A DNA stretch of 64,000 nt from Kitagawia praeruptora (Eukaryota > Streptophyta > Magnoliopsida > Apiales > Apiaceae): assembly GCA_037693485.1 (NCBI GenBank), contig CM075350.1, positions 128,834,001 through 128,898,000 on the forward strand, in the 5' to 3' direction. Positions 43,136-55,867 of this stretch are shown here, one piece after another (positions within the stretch are counted from its first letter, which is position 1; each line of letters starts with the position of its first letter). Both the position numbers and the translations under genes were made by a program. The notes below the pieces were generated by a model that had not been told where the DNA came from, searched no databases, and saw only the letters and a list, made by a program, of their open reading frames with translations.

Positions 43136-43421
43136 TACTCCCTCTGTCTCATCCATTTCTTTACAATTTCCTTTTTGGGACGTCCCACCAATTCTTTACA
43201 TTACTAAAAATAGTAACTTTTAACAATAAAATATATTACTACATCCACTACTTAACTCCATTTTTTCAACACTTTATACTATTACACCCACTACTTCATT
43301 TATTTTAACAATAAAATTACTATTACACCCACTACTTCATTTATTTTAACAATATTACATCCACTATCTTGGTCTCCGTGCCCCATGCCCATGTAAAGAA
43401 CTACACGGGACAGAGGGAGTA
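43136..43421. mobile_element. Stowaway-like MITE
   Basis: The left end TACTCCCTCTGTCTCATCC and right end CGGGACAGAGGGAGTA are inverted, with TA at both borders. It is 286 bp. An inner direct repeat (ATTACACCCACTACTTCATT) occurs twice. Confidence 0.85.
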
Positions 43422-43799
43422 CGATGCATAATGCATTCTTGTTTTCTACTTCAGCTTTCACAATAAAGTAAGTGGCTAGATATAAAATTTGATGGCGGTG
43501 CTTGAGAAAGTGCCGCCTGCCATTTAGTTGCTGTTCAATTGTTCCCCAAATTTAAGAATTATTGTTCCTGTTCTTCAACGTGAGTGATAGCCGAGGCAGG
43601 CGAAGTACATTGAAAACCCAAGAATACAAAAAGTAATGAAACAATAGAGAAAATGCCATTAATGCTTGATTGTTGTTTAAAATATATTTATGTAAAATTT
43701 ATAAATAGACACGAGAGCAGTAAAGAAATCGACAAGGAATACTCAGAATGTAAATTAAGAAGAGAGTTTATAAACAATTTTAGAACAAAAGCAGTGGGA

Positions 43800-43950
43800 A
43801 ATTAAAATGTAGCATCTCTCAAAACTCACACATCTCAGAGTGGGGAACACCTGATTTTAATACTGAAAATCATTTCTGCATCATATAAAACCCAATTCCA
43901 AATGCCAAAATGATGGCAATGACGGCAAGGTATAAAATGAAACAATACAA
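43800..43950 (-). pseudogene. Duplicate of the PAH gene terminal exon (membrane segment only)
   Basis: The minus strand encodes FILYLAVIAIILAFGIGFYM followed by MQK and a stop, matching the membrane tail of the PAH proteins. It lies just downstream of the intact terminal exon of the 43990-45003 gene, without an acceptor site or PAH helix, so it appears to be a partial tandem duplicate left behind. Confidence 0.7.
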
Positions 43951-43989
43951 AGTGTAGCTATTTGTAATTTAATACTGAAAATCCGAAAA

Positions 43990-45003
43990 TCATTTCTTCA
44001 TTGTGTAAACTACAATTCCAAATGCCACAATGATGGCAAGGTAGAATATGAATCTTCTTTTGATTTGAATACTTGCAATGACATGCTCTGCCTGGGGAAC
44101 AAATTTTATGTAAGCCTCCATTAAGTCATCTCGGTTCTCCAAAAGTTTTAGCATCTGCAGGAGAGATAAAACATGAAATATACAACTAGTTAACAAAATC
44201 AGCATCATCAAAGCATCCATTTCCGATACTATGACATGCTGAACAAATTGGAGGCATTACCTTTACTGTCATATCTTTAAGACTCAATCTTCCATCTTGA
44301 AACTTCACGATAAGATTTTCAACCACGTCGCTACGCTTTTGATCATCGGGAAAAGCTGACTGAAAATATCATTACGTGATTAATTAGAAGCTTGAAAAAC
44401 AAAAATCAAGCCAATTAAAATTCTACCTCCACACTACGGATAAACTGATTTGCTTTATCGACTTCATCCCTCGTAGAGACTGGATACAGATATGGCAGTA
44501 CTGTACTGCAGAAATTTGTAAAAAGCTTCGGGTGATCTTTAAACAGCCTATCAGTCCTCGATTCAGTTTCTCGAACTGTCATTCTGCAAATTGCACATGA
44601 AACAATACAAGGACCTGAATACCTGATGTTTTCAAGTAACAAAACCAGTGAAATAAGCTTATTACCTATGCTCCTTGCAATCTTGGATCAATTTCTTGAA
44701 ATTTGTAGTCTTCCTACTGCATTTCTTAAATTCAAGCTCTACAGATTTGACAAACTCTTCGTAAAGTTGTGTAGGTTTTTTTGGCGCCACATATTCATAC
44801 TGTAAAGTACTGCAACATCGTATATTTTTAGTAAAAATCTGAACAAATCTATCGAAGATGTACTTTTAATATTTATGCTTTACGGAACAAAAACAAATCT
44901 TATGTGATAATAAGAAAATAACAAACCTGTAGCCTAAGTTCCTTTTTCTTTTCGATATTAACCTTAATCGATGGATGGGCAAGTCTGAACTAAGAGAAGC
45001 CAT
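43990..45003 (-). CDS. Tandem PAH-repeat protein with C-terminal membrane anchor, 213 aa
   Basis: Five exons with consensus borders: 44927-45003, 44666-44809, 44427-44583, 44261-44359 and 43990-44154 (77, 144, 157, 99 and 165 nt), joining without frame loss. ATG at 45003 (MASLSSDLPIH). PAH repeat 1 is residues about 41-104 (LYEEFVKSVELEF, LIQDCKEHRMT, RLFKDHPKLFTNF). Repeat 2 is about 116-179 (DKANQFIRSVES, VVENLIVKFQDGRLSLKDMT, LLENRDDLMEAYIKFVPQ). Residues 194-208 (FIFYLAIIVAFGIVV) form a single hydrophobic segment five residues from the end (YTMKK). Sin3 PAH domains bind repressor peptides in the nucleus. Here nothing else of Sin3 is present, so a tail-anchored PAH protein is inferred. The cellular membrane is unknown. 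Confidence 0.85.
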
Positions 45004-45762
45004 ACGAGTATTTTAGAATGTGACACTCGATAGATTTACCGGGCATGCATGAAACTAAATTTATACGGTTGCTACTATATCACTATAAGGGATAACATCC
45101 AAACAAAGCTTTCTAAATTGTAACGGACGAGTTTAATGCCTAACATTATAGAAGTTTTAATTAGGGTCAACATGATATTAGGCATGATTAGAGATAATTA
45201 CATTCAAATTCTTCCCACTAATCACTAAATGTTAATTCAAAATATTTTGGAAAATACGTAACTGAAGATATTTTTTATTTCCTTTAAAAAAATTTCATCT
45301 TGAATTTTATTTCCATATTATTTATGAAAATAGATCAAAAATAATTTGACATCTTATTATTTAGAATTTTTTTTTTGGAACAAATTTGAAAAATACTATA
45401 ATTTTCTTTCAAAAAAAAATACTATAATTTGATTGTACTTTAAAATGAAGATAGCCCTCCTTATACATATCTGAGTCATGAAATAAAAAGCCCTCATACA
45501 CATCGAGTCATGAAATAAATTGCTACAGTCGACATTTTGGATAGAATAGTTTGGGACCTCTGCAATGACTCATAAGCCATTAGTTTTTTTTTTCCTAATT
45601 AAACACACCACACAAACTTTGACAAGATTCGAATCAAGCACGAATTTATATTTATTGATCAAAACCATACGCTAAAGTGTTTCTACTTTTCAAATTATCT
45701 AAAACCTTAAGATAAAATGATTTGAGCATAATGCGTTATGTTTACGATGCAAGAAAGTAATA
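45004..45762. other. Intergenic between two PAH genes
   Basis: Upstream region of the 43990-45003 gene. Its first 350 bp are also seen next to the fragment at 15389-15771 (15795-16190). No ORF or RNA recognised. Confidence 0.6.
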
Positions 45763-47199
45763 TTATTTCTCTGCAAGTGCTACTACAGCTGCCACCATGA
45801 CCGCAACTGCAGTGATGACAATGGTGACCATGTAATAAATGATCCTCGTGTTTGCCCAGCTAGCATCGCCAAGCACTTGTTCTGACCGGGGCAAAAATCT
45901 GATGTAAGCCTGCATTGGCTCATCTTTGTTTTCCAAAAGTTTTTTCATCTGCAAAACCATGAATTTATAGGCCAATTATTTAACATATCAATCCCAACTT
46001 TTATAACTAAGATTGAATACATTACTCGTAGAGTCAGATCCTTAAGACTGAGTTTTCCATCTCGGAACTTCAGGACAAGGTTTTCAATCAAGTCGCAACG
46101 CTTCTTGTTATCAGGGAAGGCTCTCTGTAAATATCATTGCAACAGATTTATTCAAGACAGTGATCATAGGAGACAATGTTTTAAAACATGATGTGTTCGG
46201 AGATCAGAATTACTGCCACATGAATGTACTAGAGAACGGAAATTTAGTAATGCGGGTGTACCTCAACACTACGGATAAATTGGTATGCCTTGTAAGGGTC
46301 AGTCGCATTACTAACTTTTAGAGCTGGAAATATGATCTCAGAAAACCTTGTTGAGAGTGTAGGCTCATCAAGAAGCTCATCCATCTCAGATTCAATTTCC
46401 CGTGCTGTAATCCTGCAAACAACCTAGGACGTCACATGAACAGACAAAGCATGCAATGACTGGATGATAATTTTCATTTCAACAAACGAAATCATTACCT
46501 TTGTTCTTTAAAATTTCCAATCAATCTTATGAAAAGATCGAACTTCTTGGAGCCTTTTCCAAATGCAATTTCAACCGATTTTACAAACTCTTCATAAATT
46601 TCCGCTTCTGTCGGTTTTTGAAATGCTAAAGTGCCGTTAATCCTAGTAAATGTATGCCAATGCATTAACACCACAAACAAATTACATGCATGAAGTACAA
46701 TAAATTCATTGCTACAGACAAAGTTGACGAGTTAATCAGGACTTGATCATCATCAATATCAAATATTAATTGAAAGAAAGTGTCCAGTTGAAACGAAATC
46801 GCAATCATAGTCGATTTACAGAATTACAGTTAACCAAAAAATATTGATTTCTAATCATAGAGTACTTAAAGTTTAAGGACTAACTAACTATTCCTAGTTA
46901 GAATATAGAGATTAGGGAGCCTGAGATATATCTCAGGTAAGTTCCCTGATATTCATATCTTTTACATGTAAAAATGGGCCCAGTAAAATTTAAAGTAATT
47001 TTATGTGTATCTCAGGAAAAGTTCACTGAGATAAATCTCAGGGTCCTTTTTCTCTAGAATATATACATCTAAATTCAGAAAAAAAAAATCTATCAAATTC
47101 GAGTTACAAGGAAAACTCTACCCTAAATGTATACGTACTACTTGAAATAAGTTGAAAGACTTACGACTCCTCGTCGGATTCCACTTCATTGTCATCCAT
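45763..47199 (-). CDS. Tandem PAH-repeat protein with C-terminal membrane anchor, 204 aa
   Basis: Five exons: 47165-47199, 46499-46642, 46262-46412, 46026-46124 and 45763-45948 (35, 144, 151, 99 and 186 nt), all with AG/GT borders and in frame. Start MDDNEVESDEES is acidic, unlike the basic start of the neighbour. Repeat 1 is residues about 27-88 (IYEEFVKSVEIAFGKGSKKF, LIGNFKEQRITAREIE). Repeat 2 is about 97-163 (YKAYQFIRSVERAF, LIENLVLKFRDGKLSLKDLT, PMQAYIRFLPRSEQV). Residues 179-202 (IIYYMVTIVITAVAVMVAAV region) make a long hydrophobic span two residues from the C-terminus. In repeat 1 the usual FKDHPKL is LLDEPTL, so its binding face differs. Exon sizes match the paralogues. Exon 1 choice rests on phase and is less certain. 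Confidence 0.8.
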
Positions 47200-48222
47200 C
47201 GTTGGTGAAATAGAGATGACACACAAGGCCAGGGTGAATTAGCGAGAATCTGTTGCTTAAATATATAGTTGAATTTTGAGTTGAAAATTTGAAAAGATAA
47301 TGGCAGCTGCGTGATTACAAAGATCTTTATCGCCATTATTTCCAAATCACAAACGGACAAGAAATGCTCCCACTCTTAATCAATTTTTGTGTGTATTTTA
47401 ACATAACACAGCAGGGAAGATTAATTAAGAGGAATCGGAGAAGATAGAAATAGTGTGTTTCTAGCTGAAGAGAAGATCGAATAGATTGCCAAAGTCATTT
47501 AAGATGCAGGAAACGATTTTAAGGCAGTAGGAATTTACGGGATTTTCATTCTACTGCTATTTTTTACAGTACTGTTTATGTCTCTCTCTTCTTAGTTCTT
47601 GCTAAGATATTTAACTTGTAACTATAGTCAACTTATTGGACTTCGACTTTCGTTTTGTTATCGCGCAACCAGGGTTCTTTCAGGAACAATATGTACTAGG
47701 AAACAAAGTCGTGCTAGGCGCAGTTTTTAAAATTTCATAAGTTGATAATATTACAAATCATAATTAATTATTTGATAATTAATATGGTAAAATGAAAATC
47801 ACGTATTAAGTATATAATATCGTATATTATGTTTTAATATATATACACACAAAAAATGTAATTCAAAAAAATGTAATTAAGTTGTAATGTTTTAAGTATT
47901 ATTGAGAAAGAAAATAATGACAACAAATCATGTTTCAGTTAAAGAACATCATATTTCAAATAGTAAAAATAAATATTTACAAAATCTATTATTGCATAAC
48001 ATTTACGAATGTATACAGATCATGTATAGTATGATGAGAGTCATAGGGTGATTGACTTAATTTGTTAGTGACCGTTTGGCAATTATGAGGAACTACTTAT
48101 AAGTTACTTATTTCGGAAAAAATTTCGTGTTTACATAATTTTTTTTAGAGAAAAATGTGTATGAGGAGTGTAATATTCGTTATCTTGCAAAAGTTACTTA
48201 TTTCAGAAAAAAGTACATACTT
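47200..48222. other. Intergenic, AT-rich, no gene seen
   Basis: This is the upstream region of the PAH gene followed by AT-rich sequence leading into repeat copy 2. A short direct repeat (AAAAGTTACTTATTTC) near 48189 resembles 48103-48117. No coding sequence recognised. Confidence 0.6.
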
Positions 48223-48394
48223 CCTAACTTTTTTCCAGAATAAGTAACTTTTTTTAAAAAATTAAGATTTCCCAAACGGGCCCAGTGAATTTGGTTGTAT
48301 GGTGAACAGAAGTTTAATAAAAATATGTATTTTACTACATAATTCATGCTTCATGCTTTATAAGTGAGTCGATCCTTCTTCTTCTTCATTTAAT

Positions 48395-48652
48395 TACTCC
48401 CTCCGTCCCACTAATTTTGTCACTTGACCAAATTTTGGTCAATTTGACCAATTTTGTAATAAAAATTACTTATATTATATGACAATTATATTTTTAAAAA
48501 AAATTATTATCACAAAGTACACTTATCATATTACAATATCCAACTTTTAAATTTATGAAAGCATAAATAATTAAATTATTATTTAAGGTCAAAGTTTATC
48601 AATTTGACCAAGAAAGTCAAATGAGGACAAAATAAGTGGGACGGAGGGAGTA
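48395..48652. mobile_element. Stowaway-like MITE (copy 2)
   Basis: Same element as 173-430 with one base different (A at 48463). Confidence 0.85.
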
Positions 48653-49843
48653 TTTTTTTTACTCACATTAAAGCACTTATATGAACTTTTTTATATGTAT
48701 GATCAAAGTGTTATTCGAAGACTTTCTTGATACCTCCTTAAACCAATTGCATTTTATTATATATATTTAAAAAAATTTATCACACTCTTATCTAAAATCT
48801 TATAATAAATGAATCACAAAACAAAAAAATTTATAAGAATTATTAGTTGGATAGAACACTCTGATACTTAAAATAGTAATAAATTTCAAATTTAAAATTG
48901 TAAAATATGCTTAATGGTGAAAAGTGTTCTATTTCATATCCACTAATGAAGTACTTGGAGTGACGCTATTGTATATTCAAACTTTCTCTATATTATTATA
49001 ATATATCAAAATTAATAATATTCAACTAAAATTGTTGGGTCAAGATATTAACTACAATATAAATTTAATATTCAAAATTAAAAAATTAATAAAATAATGA
49101 AATTTAACTTAGCAATACTTATATTAGCCGACTCCACTTGAGCATTCTTGATTTCAATTGTAAATTATTCAAAAAAAATTATAAGTTATTCAATAAAAGT
49201 GGAAGTTTGTTAAAAAAAATTAAGAAAAAAGATTTAACATATAAATAAATTTGAAATATTTATTTTTATTAAAACCATATTAAGACTGGGCTAATACCAG
49301 GAGATGTCACTTGTGATCACTCACGTTGGTGTACTTCACGTAGGGCATGTCACTCTGTTTGATAAACTTCTCGTGTTCGAAACCTCTGCAAAGACCGTGC
49401 AACTTCTTTTTCTTAGATTGGTACAGAATTAATATTTAGAAAATAAAGGATGAGCCAGGGATCGATGTCCAAACCTAGTCCAGGAGCAATCATGCGCCAC
49501 ATTTTCAGGAAATGAGTGAATAAGAAAATAAAGAAACTATTTTCAATGTTTTTTAGACCGCCACCTCACATGTCCGATCTCCTGCTATTAGTATATATAT
49601 AGATATGTATGACTATTGACTACTAAGATTAATGTTTGTTTGTTGCATAAAACTTATTAGCAATTTGTATGATTACTAAGATTAATGTTTGTTTGGTACA
49701 CGAAATTTATTAGCCGATAACTCGTACGAAGTACGGACACACAATTCAACACGAGTTGGGATTAAAATATTAATGTATATTCTTGTTTAATTTGTTTAAT
49801 GTGAAAATTTATGTTTTATTATCATGCAATAGTACCAAACACT
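48653..49843. other. AT-rich intergenic stretch (copy 2), no gene seen
   Basis: Counterpart of 431-1621, with nothing coding. Confidence 0.6.
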
Positions 49844-50112
49844 ATCTAATTACGTAGTTATGGGAAATCAAATCCGAATTGAGGTAAAAAAAAAAATTAA
49901 AGTAAATTAATCTTGTATAATTATGTAGTTGCAAGGGATCGAACCCGAGATGAATCTAAAAAAAATTAAAGTAAATAAATTATGTATAATTATGTAATTA
50001 TAAGAAATCGAACCCGAGGTGAAGCTAAAGAAATTAAAATAAATAATTCTTATATAATTATGTAGTTGCAAGGATTCGAACCCGGGTTCAGTGATAACTA
50101 AATTTGGTATTT
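49844..50112. repeat. Tandem B-box-like units (copy 2)
   Basis: Same four-unit repeat as 1622-1890. Confidence 0.6.
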
Positions 50113-50499
50113 TGGTATTATTGCGCGCCGTTAAAAGTTAAAACATGATTTTTCACATTAATAAATAGTAGAGTTAATTACACTTTACATCCCCTACCTT
50201 TACTCTATATTCAATCATGTATACATAGTTTCATAAATTACATTTTACATCCCCTAACTTTAAATAATATGTTGAATCACAACCCCTTCTACGTTTTTTA
50301 TATAAAAAAACTGCTTTTAACAAATATATTGACAAATATGATATTAAATTGTTGTAGTGATTATATAAATTTTAGAATTTAAACATGTCATTAATTTCAC
50401 ACTTTTGAAAATTTTAAATTATAATTTAATATTATTTTTTAACCATTAATTAATAATAATATATTTATATAAATTTGAACTAACCAGATTCTAATTAAG

Positions 50500-50532
50500 C
50501 TAGATTATAGCCCGTGATATGCACACGGTAAT
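50500..50532 (-). mobile_element. Helitron-like 3' terminus (copy 2)
   Basis: Same hairpin and CTAG end as 2278-2310. Confidence 0.5.
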
Positions 50533-50870
50533 TTAAATTTAAATTTCATAATAATTATGATATATAATAGAGCTTTTTTCATAAATAAATAGGAAAAAGT
50601 AAATTTTTGCAATTTTACTTTTGTTAAGAAAAGCTATTTGCAATTTTACTATACTAAGTTTCAAAATTGCAAAAATACTAACCCTAACCCTTCCCCCCTT
50701 CCCTCCTCTTTTATAATCAGCCGTTTGTGTCCTTTTTTTTTTTAAGGTGGGATGCTATTTTTGTGGATTTGGGTTGCATGGCCCCGCAGGGGCAACCACT
50801 TTCAACTGAACATGCAACTAAATTTCTGATTTCATGTTCCATTTTTCAAAAGTGATTTTCGACCTCATTT

Positions 50871-50975
50871 AGTGTTGCCCCATCTGGCGACTGTAAGTCT
50901 CCAACTAGCTCTTCTAACCTTGAGATTCGATCTCCCTGTGTTTGACCAACCATGGTGATGAAACCTAGGCTCTGA
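50871..50975 (-). pseudogene. Inverted gag start with half primer site (copy 2)
   Basis: Same as 2651-2755. ATG on the minus strand at 50953. Confidence 0.5.
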
Positions 50976-50980
50976 TGACA

Positions 50981-51765
50981 AAGAGGCGGGGAGGCCAGGT
51001 ATTCAGACATGGGATGTCTTGAAGAAGGAACTCAAGGATCAGTTCTTGCCTAAAAATGCTAGCTGGATTGCAAGGGAGAGTCTGAGGCACTTGAGGCAGA
51101 CGAGTACTGTGAGGGAATATGTGAAGAAATTCACATCTCTGTTGCTGGATATTCGGGATATGGCTGAGGCAGACAAGCTGTTCAACTTTGTCTCTGGACT
51201 CAAGGCAGACGCACAGGCTGAGCTTCGCTGAAGGGATGTCAAGGACTTGACAACGGCAATTGTTGTAGCTGATATCTTGGGTGACTACAAGGTTGATGAT
51301 TCTTCATCTGAGGATAGTGACAAAAGTCTTACAGAGAAGAAGAGGGTCAGGAAAGAGAAAAGGAGGAACAGGGAAAATGTCGAAGGAAGCCAAGGGAAAT
51401 TCGAGAAGAGTGGAAAGTCAAATGATACAAAGGGTTGTTTCATTTGTGGAGGGCCACACTTCAAGAGGGAATGTCCAAAGAAAAAGGACAAGGAAAAGGT
51501 GAATGCACTGGTGGTGAATGAGGGATTAAGGGAGGAAGTGGGAAGGTTGTCTCCCTTACGCTTGATTAATGTAATGCAGGTGACGGACAATGACAAAAAG
51601 TGCGCCGGGACAGCAAATCAAGGGATGGATGGTGCTAATCCTTATCTCAAAGCACTAATGAGTAAGGGGAGTCCAAGAAAAGGGTTGGCCAAAGGAGAGG
51701 GGGAAAGACCTCCAAGTGAGTCAAGTTCGGGCCCAGGAAAGGGGCCACGCATTGGGCAACACTAA
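50981..51765 (+). pseudogene. Gag fragment with in-frame TGA (copy 2)
   Basis: Same as 2761-3545, including the TGA (51229-51231) and the CFICGGPHFKREC zinc knuckle. Base 51047 makes the Trp codon a Leu codon. Confidence 0.7.
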
Positions 51766-52211
51766 TCAATGGCGGGCGTGTAGGCGCAGCGCGTCTACAC
51801 GAGTCATCCATGAGCCACATATGGGTGACAAGGGCATCAGAATGGTGGCAACAAAGGGACTTGTTCATGATGGCAAAGGGTTGGATCAGGGGCGGTGTGA
51901 CAATGGCCAGGGATCGGTACAACCAAAAAGGGAGAACCAAGGGATCTTGGTGAGGGGCAATCAAATGACAACGGCAGGAAAGGGGGTATTGTGCAAGTAC
52001 AAGGCGCAAAGGTGGTGCTAGTCACAAGCACAAGGTACAAGGGCACATACTAGGACGTGCAAGGCATGGGGCGAGGTGCATGGGTGTTGGCACGAGGCAC
52101 CGGGTGCAGTCGCAAGATGCAAGGAGCAAACCGAAAGGGCTGCTAGTCGTTGGGTATTTGGAAGCTGAATGCACTTGATGAGGACATCAAGCTCTTCAAG
52201 TGGGGGTGATT
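51766..52211 (+). other. Non-coding interior and polypurine tract of the gag-only element (copy 2)
   Basis: Counterpart of 3546-3991. Confidence 0.5.
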
Positions 52212-53279
52212 TGTTACGAGTCTGAGGGTAGATGCTCATGATTGGGTTTGGGTTGAGGGCCCTGTGCGCCAAGTGAGCACCAAGGCGCGGGGTGGAGGCA
52301 CAAAGTTATTAAAAGAAAATGGGCGGAGCACCCAAGGACCATGTAAACAAAGGTTAGGCCAGGAGTGCACATGGAATATGAGCACAAGGCACCAAGTGGC
52401 AGACTTGGGGGACTTGATGATGCTAGGGCGCTAAGTGGCAAACTTAGGGGTTGAGGTGAAGTTGGGCGCTTGGGACACTTATACAGATTGGGGCATGTCA
52501 AAGGCATGGAGCAGGTCAACATGGGCCAAGGTTGAAGCATGATGCAGGCATGACATGGGTTCAAAGTGCAAAGTGGATTTGGGCCTTCGCATATGGATGG
52601 GCCTTGCTTCTAGAGAGTTGGAGAACATTCTAGAAGGGAGATCAGGGTTTGTGATTCACTATCTTTGGAGATCATTCTAGAGGAATCAATTAAGGATTGC
52701 AATCTTCTGCAGGAAGGGAAAGTCTATCAGAGTCAAAGATATGATCAGGGTAGATCTTCTATGGAAGGAAAGGCAATCAGGATGATTGAGCATATCTTGA
52801 AGATCTCAGGCAAAGATGGAAAGTAGGGTTGGGCTTAGCCTAGCCCAAAGCCCGTAAAGCTACCTATATAAGGAGGAGCTTCTTCATTCTCATTCATTCA
52901 TTCATTCATACACAAAGGGAGCATCAGAGAGGGAGAGCACTAGAATAGTTCTGAGTGTGAGAGCTGTTGTAGTGAGGATTTTTGTAAGCACTCTTCGTGG
53001 GAAGAGCTAGCAACTAGAAGGTAGATAGCCAAAACATTGTAAGGCATCAGGCCTAAGTTGTTAGGGTCCTTTTTGAGGTAATAAAAAGGTTGGGGAAACC
53101 CGTAAATCGTGTGTCTCTTTCCATTCGAAGTATCTTGTGCTACTAACCATCTTGCAGGTACTCGAGACCCATTTGGCCAAGGGGGCACCAAGGGTATTGG
53201 TGGGCACCAAGGGTTTTGGTGGGAATCACGAAGGCGAAAAATTAGTCGTTGGTTGGCGCTTCCGTAAACCTCCGTGACA
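52212..53279 (+). mobile_element. LTR of the gag-only element (copy 2)
   Basis: Same 1068-bp LTR as 3992-5059, again followed by GTTGGTAT and a TA run. Confidence 0.65.
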
Positions 53280-53282
53280 GTT

Positions 53283-53317
<35 letters not shown>

Positions 53318-53321
53318 GTCC

Positions 53322-54312
53322 AAAAATGAGGTCGAAAATCACTTTTGAAAAATGGAACATGAAATCAGAAATTTAGTTGCATGTTCAGTTGAAAGTGGTT
53401 GCCCCTGCGGGGCCATGCAACCCAAATCAGCAACTGAATGCAACCCAAATCAGCAACTGAATGTAACTTTTTTTTTAAGGTGGGATTCTATTTTGGTAGA
53501 TTTGGGTTACATGGCCCCGCAGGGGCAACCACTTTCAACTGAATGCAACCACTTTCAACAAGTTGAATATGGTTGCATCTGGTTGAATATTGCCCCTGGG
53601 GGGGCCTTGCAACCCAAATCAGCAACTGAATGCAACTTTTTTTTTAAGGTGGGATTATATTTTGGTGGATTTGGGTTGCATGGCCCCGCAGGGGTAACCA
53701 CTTTCAACAAGTTGAATATGGTTGCATTTGGTTGAATATTGCCCCTGGCGGGGCCTTGCAACCCAAATCAGCAACTGAATGCAACTTTTTTTTTTAAGGT
53801 GGGATTCTATTTTGGTGGATTTGGGTTGCATGGCCCCGCAGGGGCAACCACTTTCAACAAGTTGATTGTGGTTGCATTTGGTTGAATATTGCCCCTGGCG
53901 GGGCATTGCAACCCAAATCCACCAAAATCATCCCACCTTAAAAAAAAGTTGCATGTGGGGTTGCATTTGTTGAATGTGGTTGAATGTGGTTGCATTCAGT
54001 TGAATATGGCCCCTGGCGGGGCCTTGCAACCCAAATCCACCAAAATCATCCCACCTTAAAAAAAGTTGCATGTGGTTGCATTCAGTTGCTGATTTGGGTT
54101 GCATGGCCCGCAGGGGCAACCACTTTCAACTGAACATGCAACTAAATTTCTGATTTCATGTTCCATTTTTCAATTGCCATTTTCGACCTCATTTTTGGAC
54201 TCTATTGAAAAATGGAACATGAAATCAGTAATTTAGTTGCATGTTCAGTTGAAAGTGGTTGCCCCTGCGGGGCCATACAACCAAAATCCACCAAAATAGC
54301 ATCCCATCTTAA
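53322..54312. repeat. Palindromic GC-core array (copy 2)
   Basis: Same array as 5100-6090. No unit gain or loss was noticed between the copies despite its repetitive nature. Confidence 0.8.
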
Positions 54313-54571
54313 AAAAAAAAAGGACACAAACGGGTGAAACTGACGGCACATGGAGGGCACATGGGGGAGGGGGGAAGGGTTGACCTAATTTGTAGTATTT
54401 TTGCAATTTTGAAACTTAGTATAGTAAAATTGCAATTAATTCAAAGAGATAGTATATTTGCAAATAGAAACTTTAAACATAGTATTTTTGGTAAATATCC
54501 TATATAATATTAACAATTAAATAAAGAAAATAAATTTATATTTAAGATCAAATAAATTAATATTGAAAGAA

Positions 54572-54769
54572 GGGAAATGCTATGTTCCCCAAATTTTTTT
54601 CCCAAATTTTTGTCCCAAATGACATGGCATGGTGAATAAATGGTAACTTTCCTAATAATAATAATGACCCCGTGCATACATATGTGCCCACAAATTAAAA
54701 CTCGCCACTTGTCATGCCACGTCATTTGGTAAAATATTTGGAATTTTTTTTTGGAACCTAGCACTACTC
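54572..54769. mobile_element. MITE with 9-bp target duplication (copy 2)
   Basis: Same as 6350-6547, flanked by TTGAAAGAA. Confidence 0.75.
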
Positions 54770-55211
54770 TTGAAAGAAATAATATTAATAAAATATTATT
54801 TTTCTATATTATTACAAATGCAATCAAAGATAAGATTATTTAGATTTTCTATATATGATAATATGTATTAATAAGCTTACCAAAATTAAAAGATTTATTC
54901 AAATTCTCGTTAATAATCTTAGCATAAATATTAAGGGAATATATTAATAGTATTTAAATTTGTATACAAATTTTATTTAGTTAATAATGGATCAAATAAT
55001 GAATGTGGATCTTTTCCAAACGCAATATGGATACCAAACCTAAAAATGAATTATCTAGTTAAAATCAATACAAAATTTTGTTCAAACCGATACCAAACGT
55101 AAGGGATATCCACTAATTTATAATATATATAGATATAGATATATAGATTTAGATATAGATAAGTTATTAAGTTGTGAATACTATGATATACGAGAAAGGA
55201 ATGGTAATCTG

Positions 55212-55867
55212 CCATGGATGATGAAGTTCATGCCTTGTTCAAAAATGGAACTTGGGATCTCGTACCAAAACCAGAGGATGTGCAACCTGTTTCATGTAAA
55301 TGGGTTTACAAAATTAAAAGAAAAACAGATGGGAGTGTTGACTGGTACAAAGCACTGCTAGTGGCACATGGATTTTCCCAGAAATATGGGGAAGATTATG
55401 AGGAGACTTGTCCGATTGCAAAAATGACATCACTTCGTTTGGTGTTAGCATTGGCAGCAAGTAATGATTGGAAATTATGGCACCTTGACGTAAAAAATAC
55501 TTTTCTTTGCGGAGAACTTAATAAGGACATATTACATATACATGGAGCAGCCGCCTGGTTATATTTCGAAGCAGCATCGTGATTATGTATGCAAGTTGAG
55601 AAAAGCCATGTACGGGCTTAAGCAGGCGTCGCGAGCATGGAACGGAATGTGGTGGTTCTTTTGTATGTGGATGAATTAATAATAACGGGTAATGATGATA
55701 ATGAAGTGGCCAAATTGCAAGAAGAGCTTTCAATCAGGTTTGATATGAAGCGGCTAGGACACTTAAGTCATTTTGTTGGTCTTGATGTCGAGAACATGGA
55801 AGGCGGAATATTTGCAACGCAGAAAACCTATGCTGAAACTTGTTCAGAGGTTTGGAATCAAGGAAAA
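55212..55867 (+). pseudogene. Ty1/copia reverse transcriptase fragment (copy 2)
   Basis: Same disrupted fragment as 6990-7645. Confidence 0.85.

Larger units (their letters stand above)
50588..54487. mobile_element. Mutator-like composite element (copy 2)
   Basis: Same composite as 2366-6265. The poly-T in the left arm is two bases shorter and the TA tract two bases longer. Confidence 0.55.
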
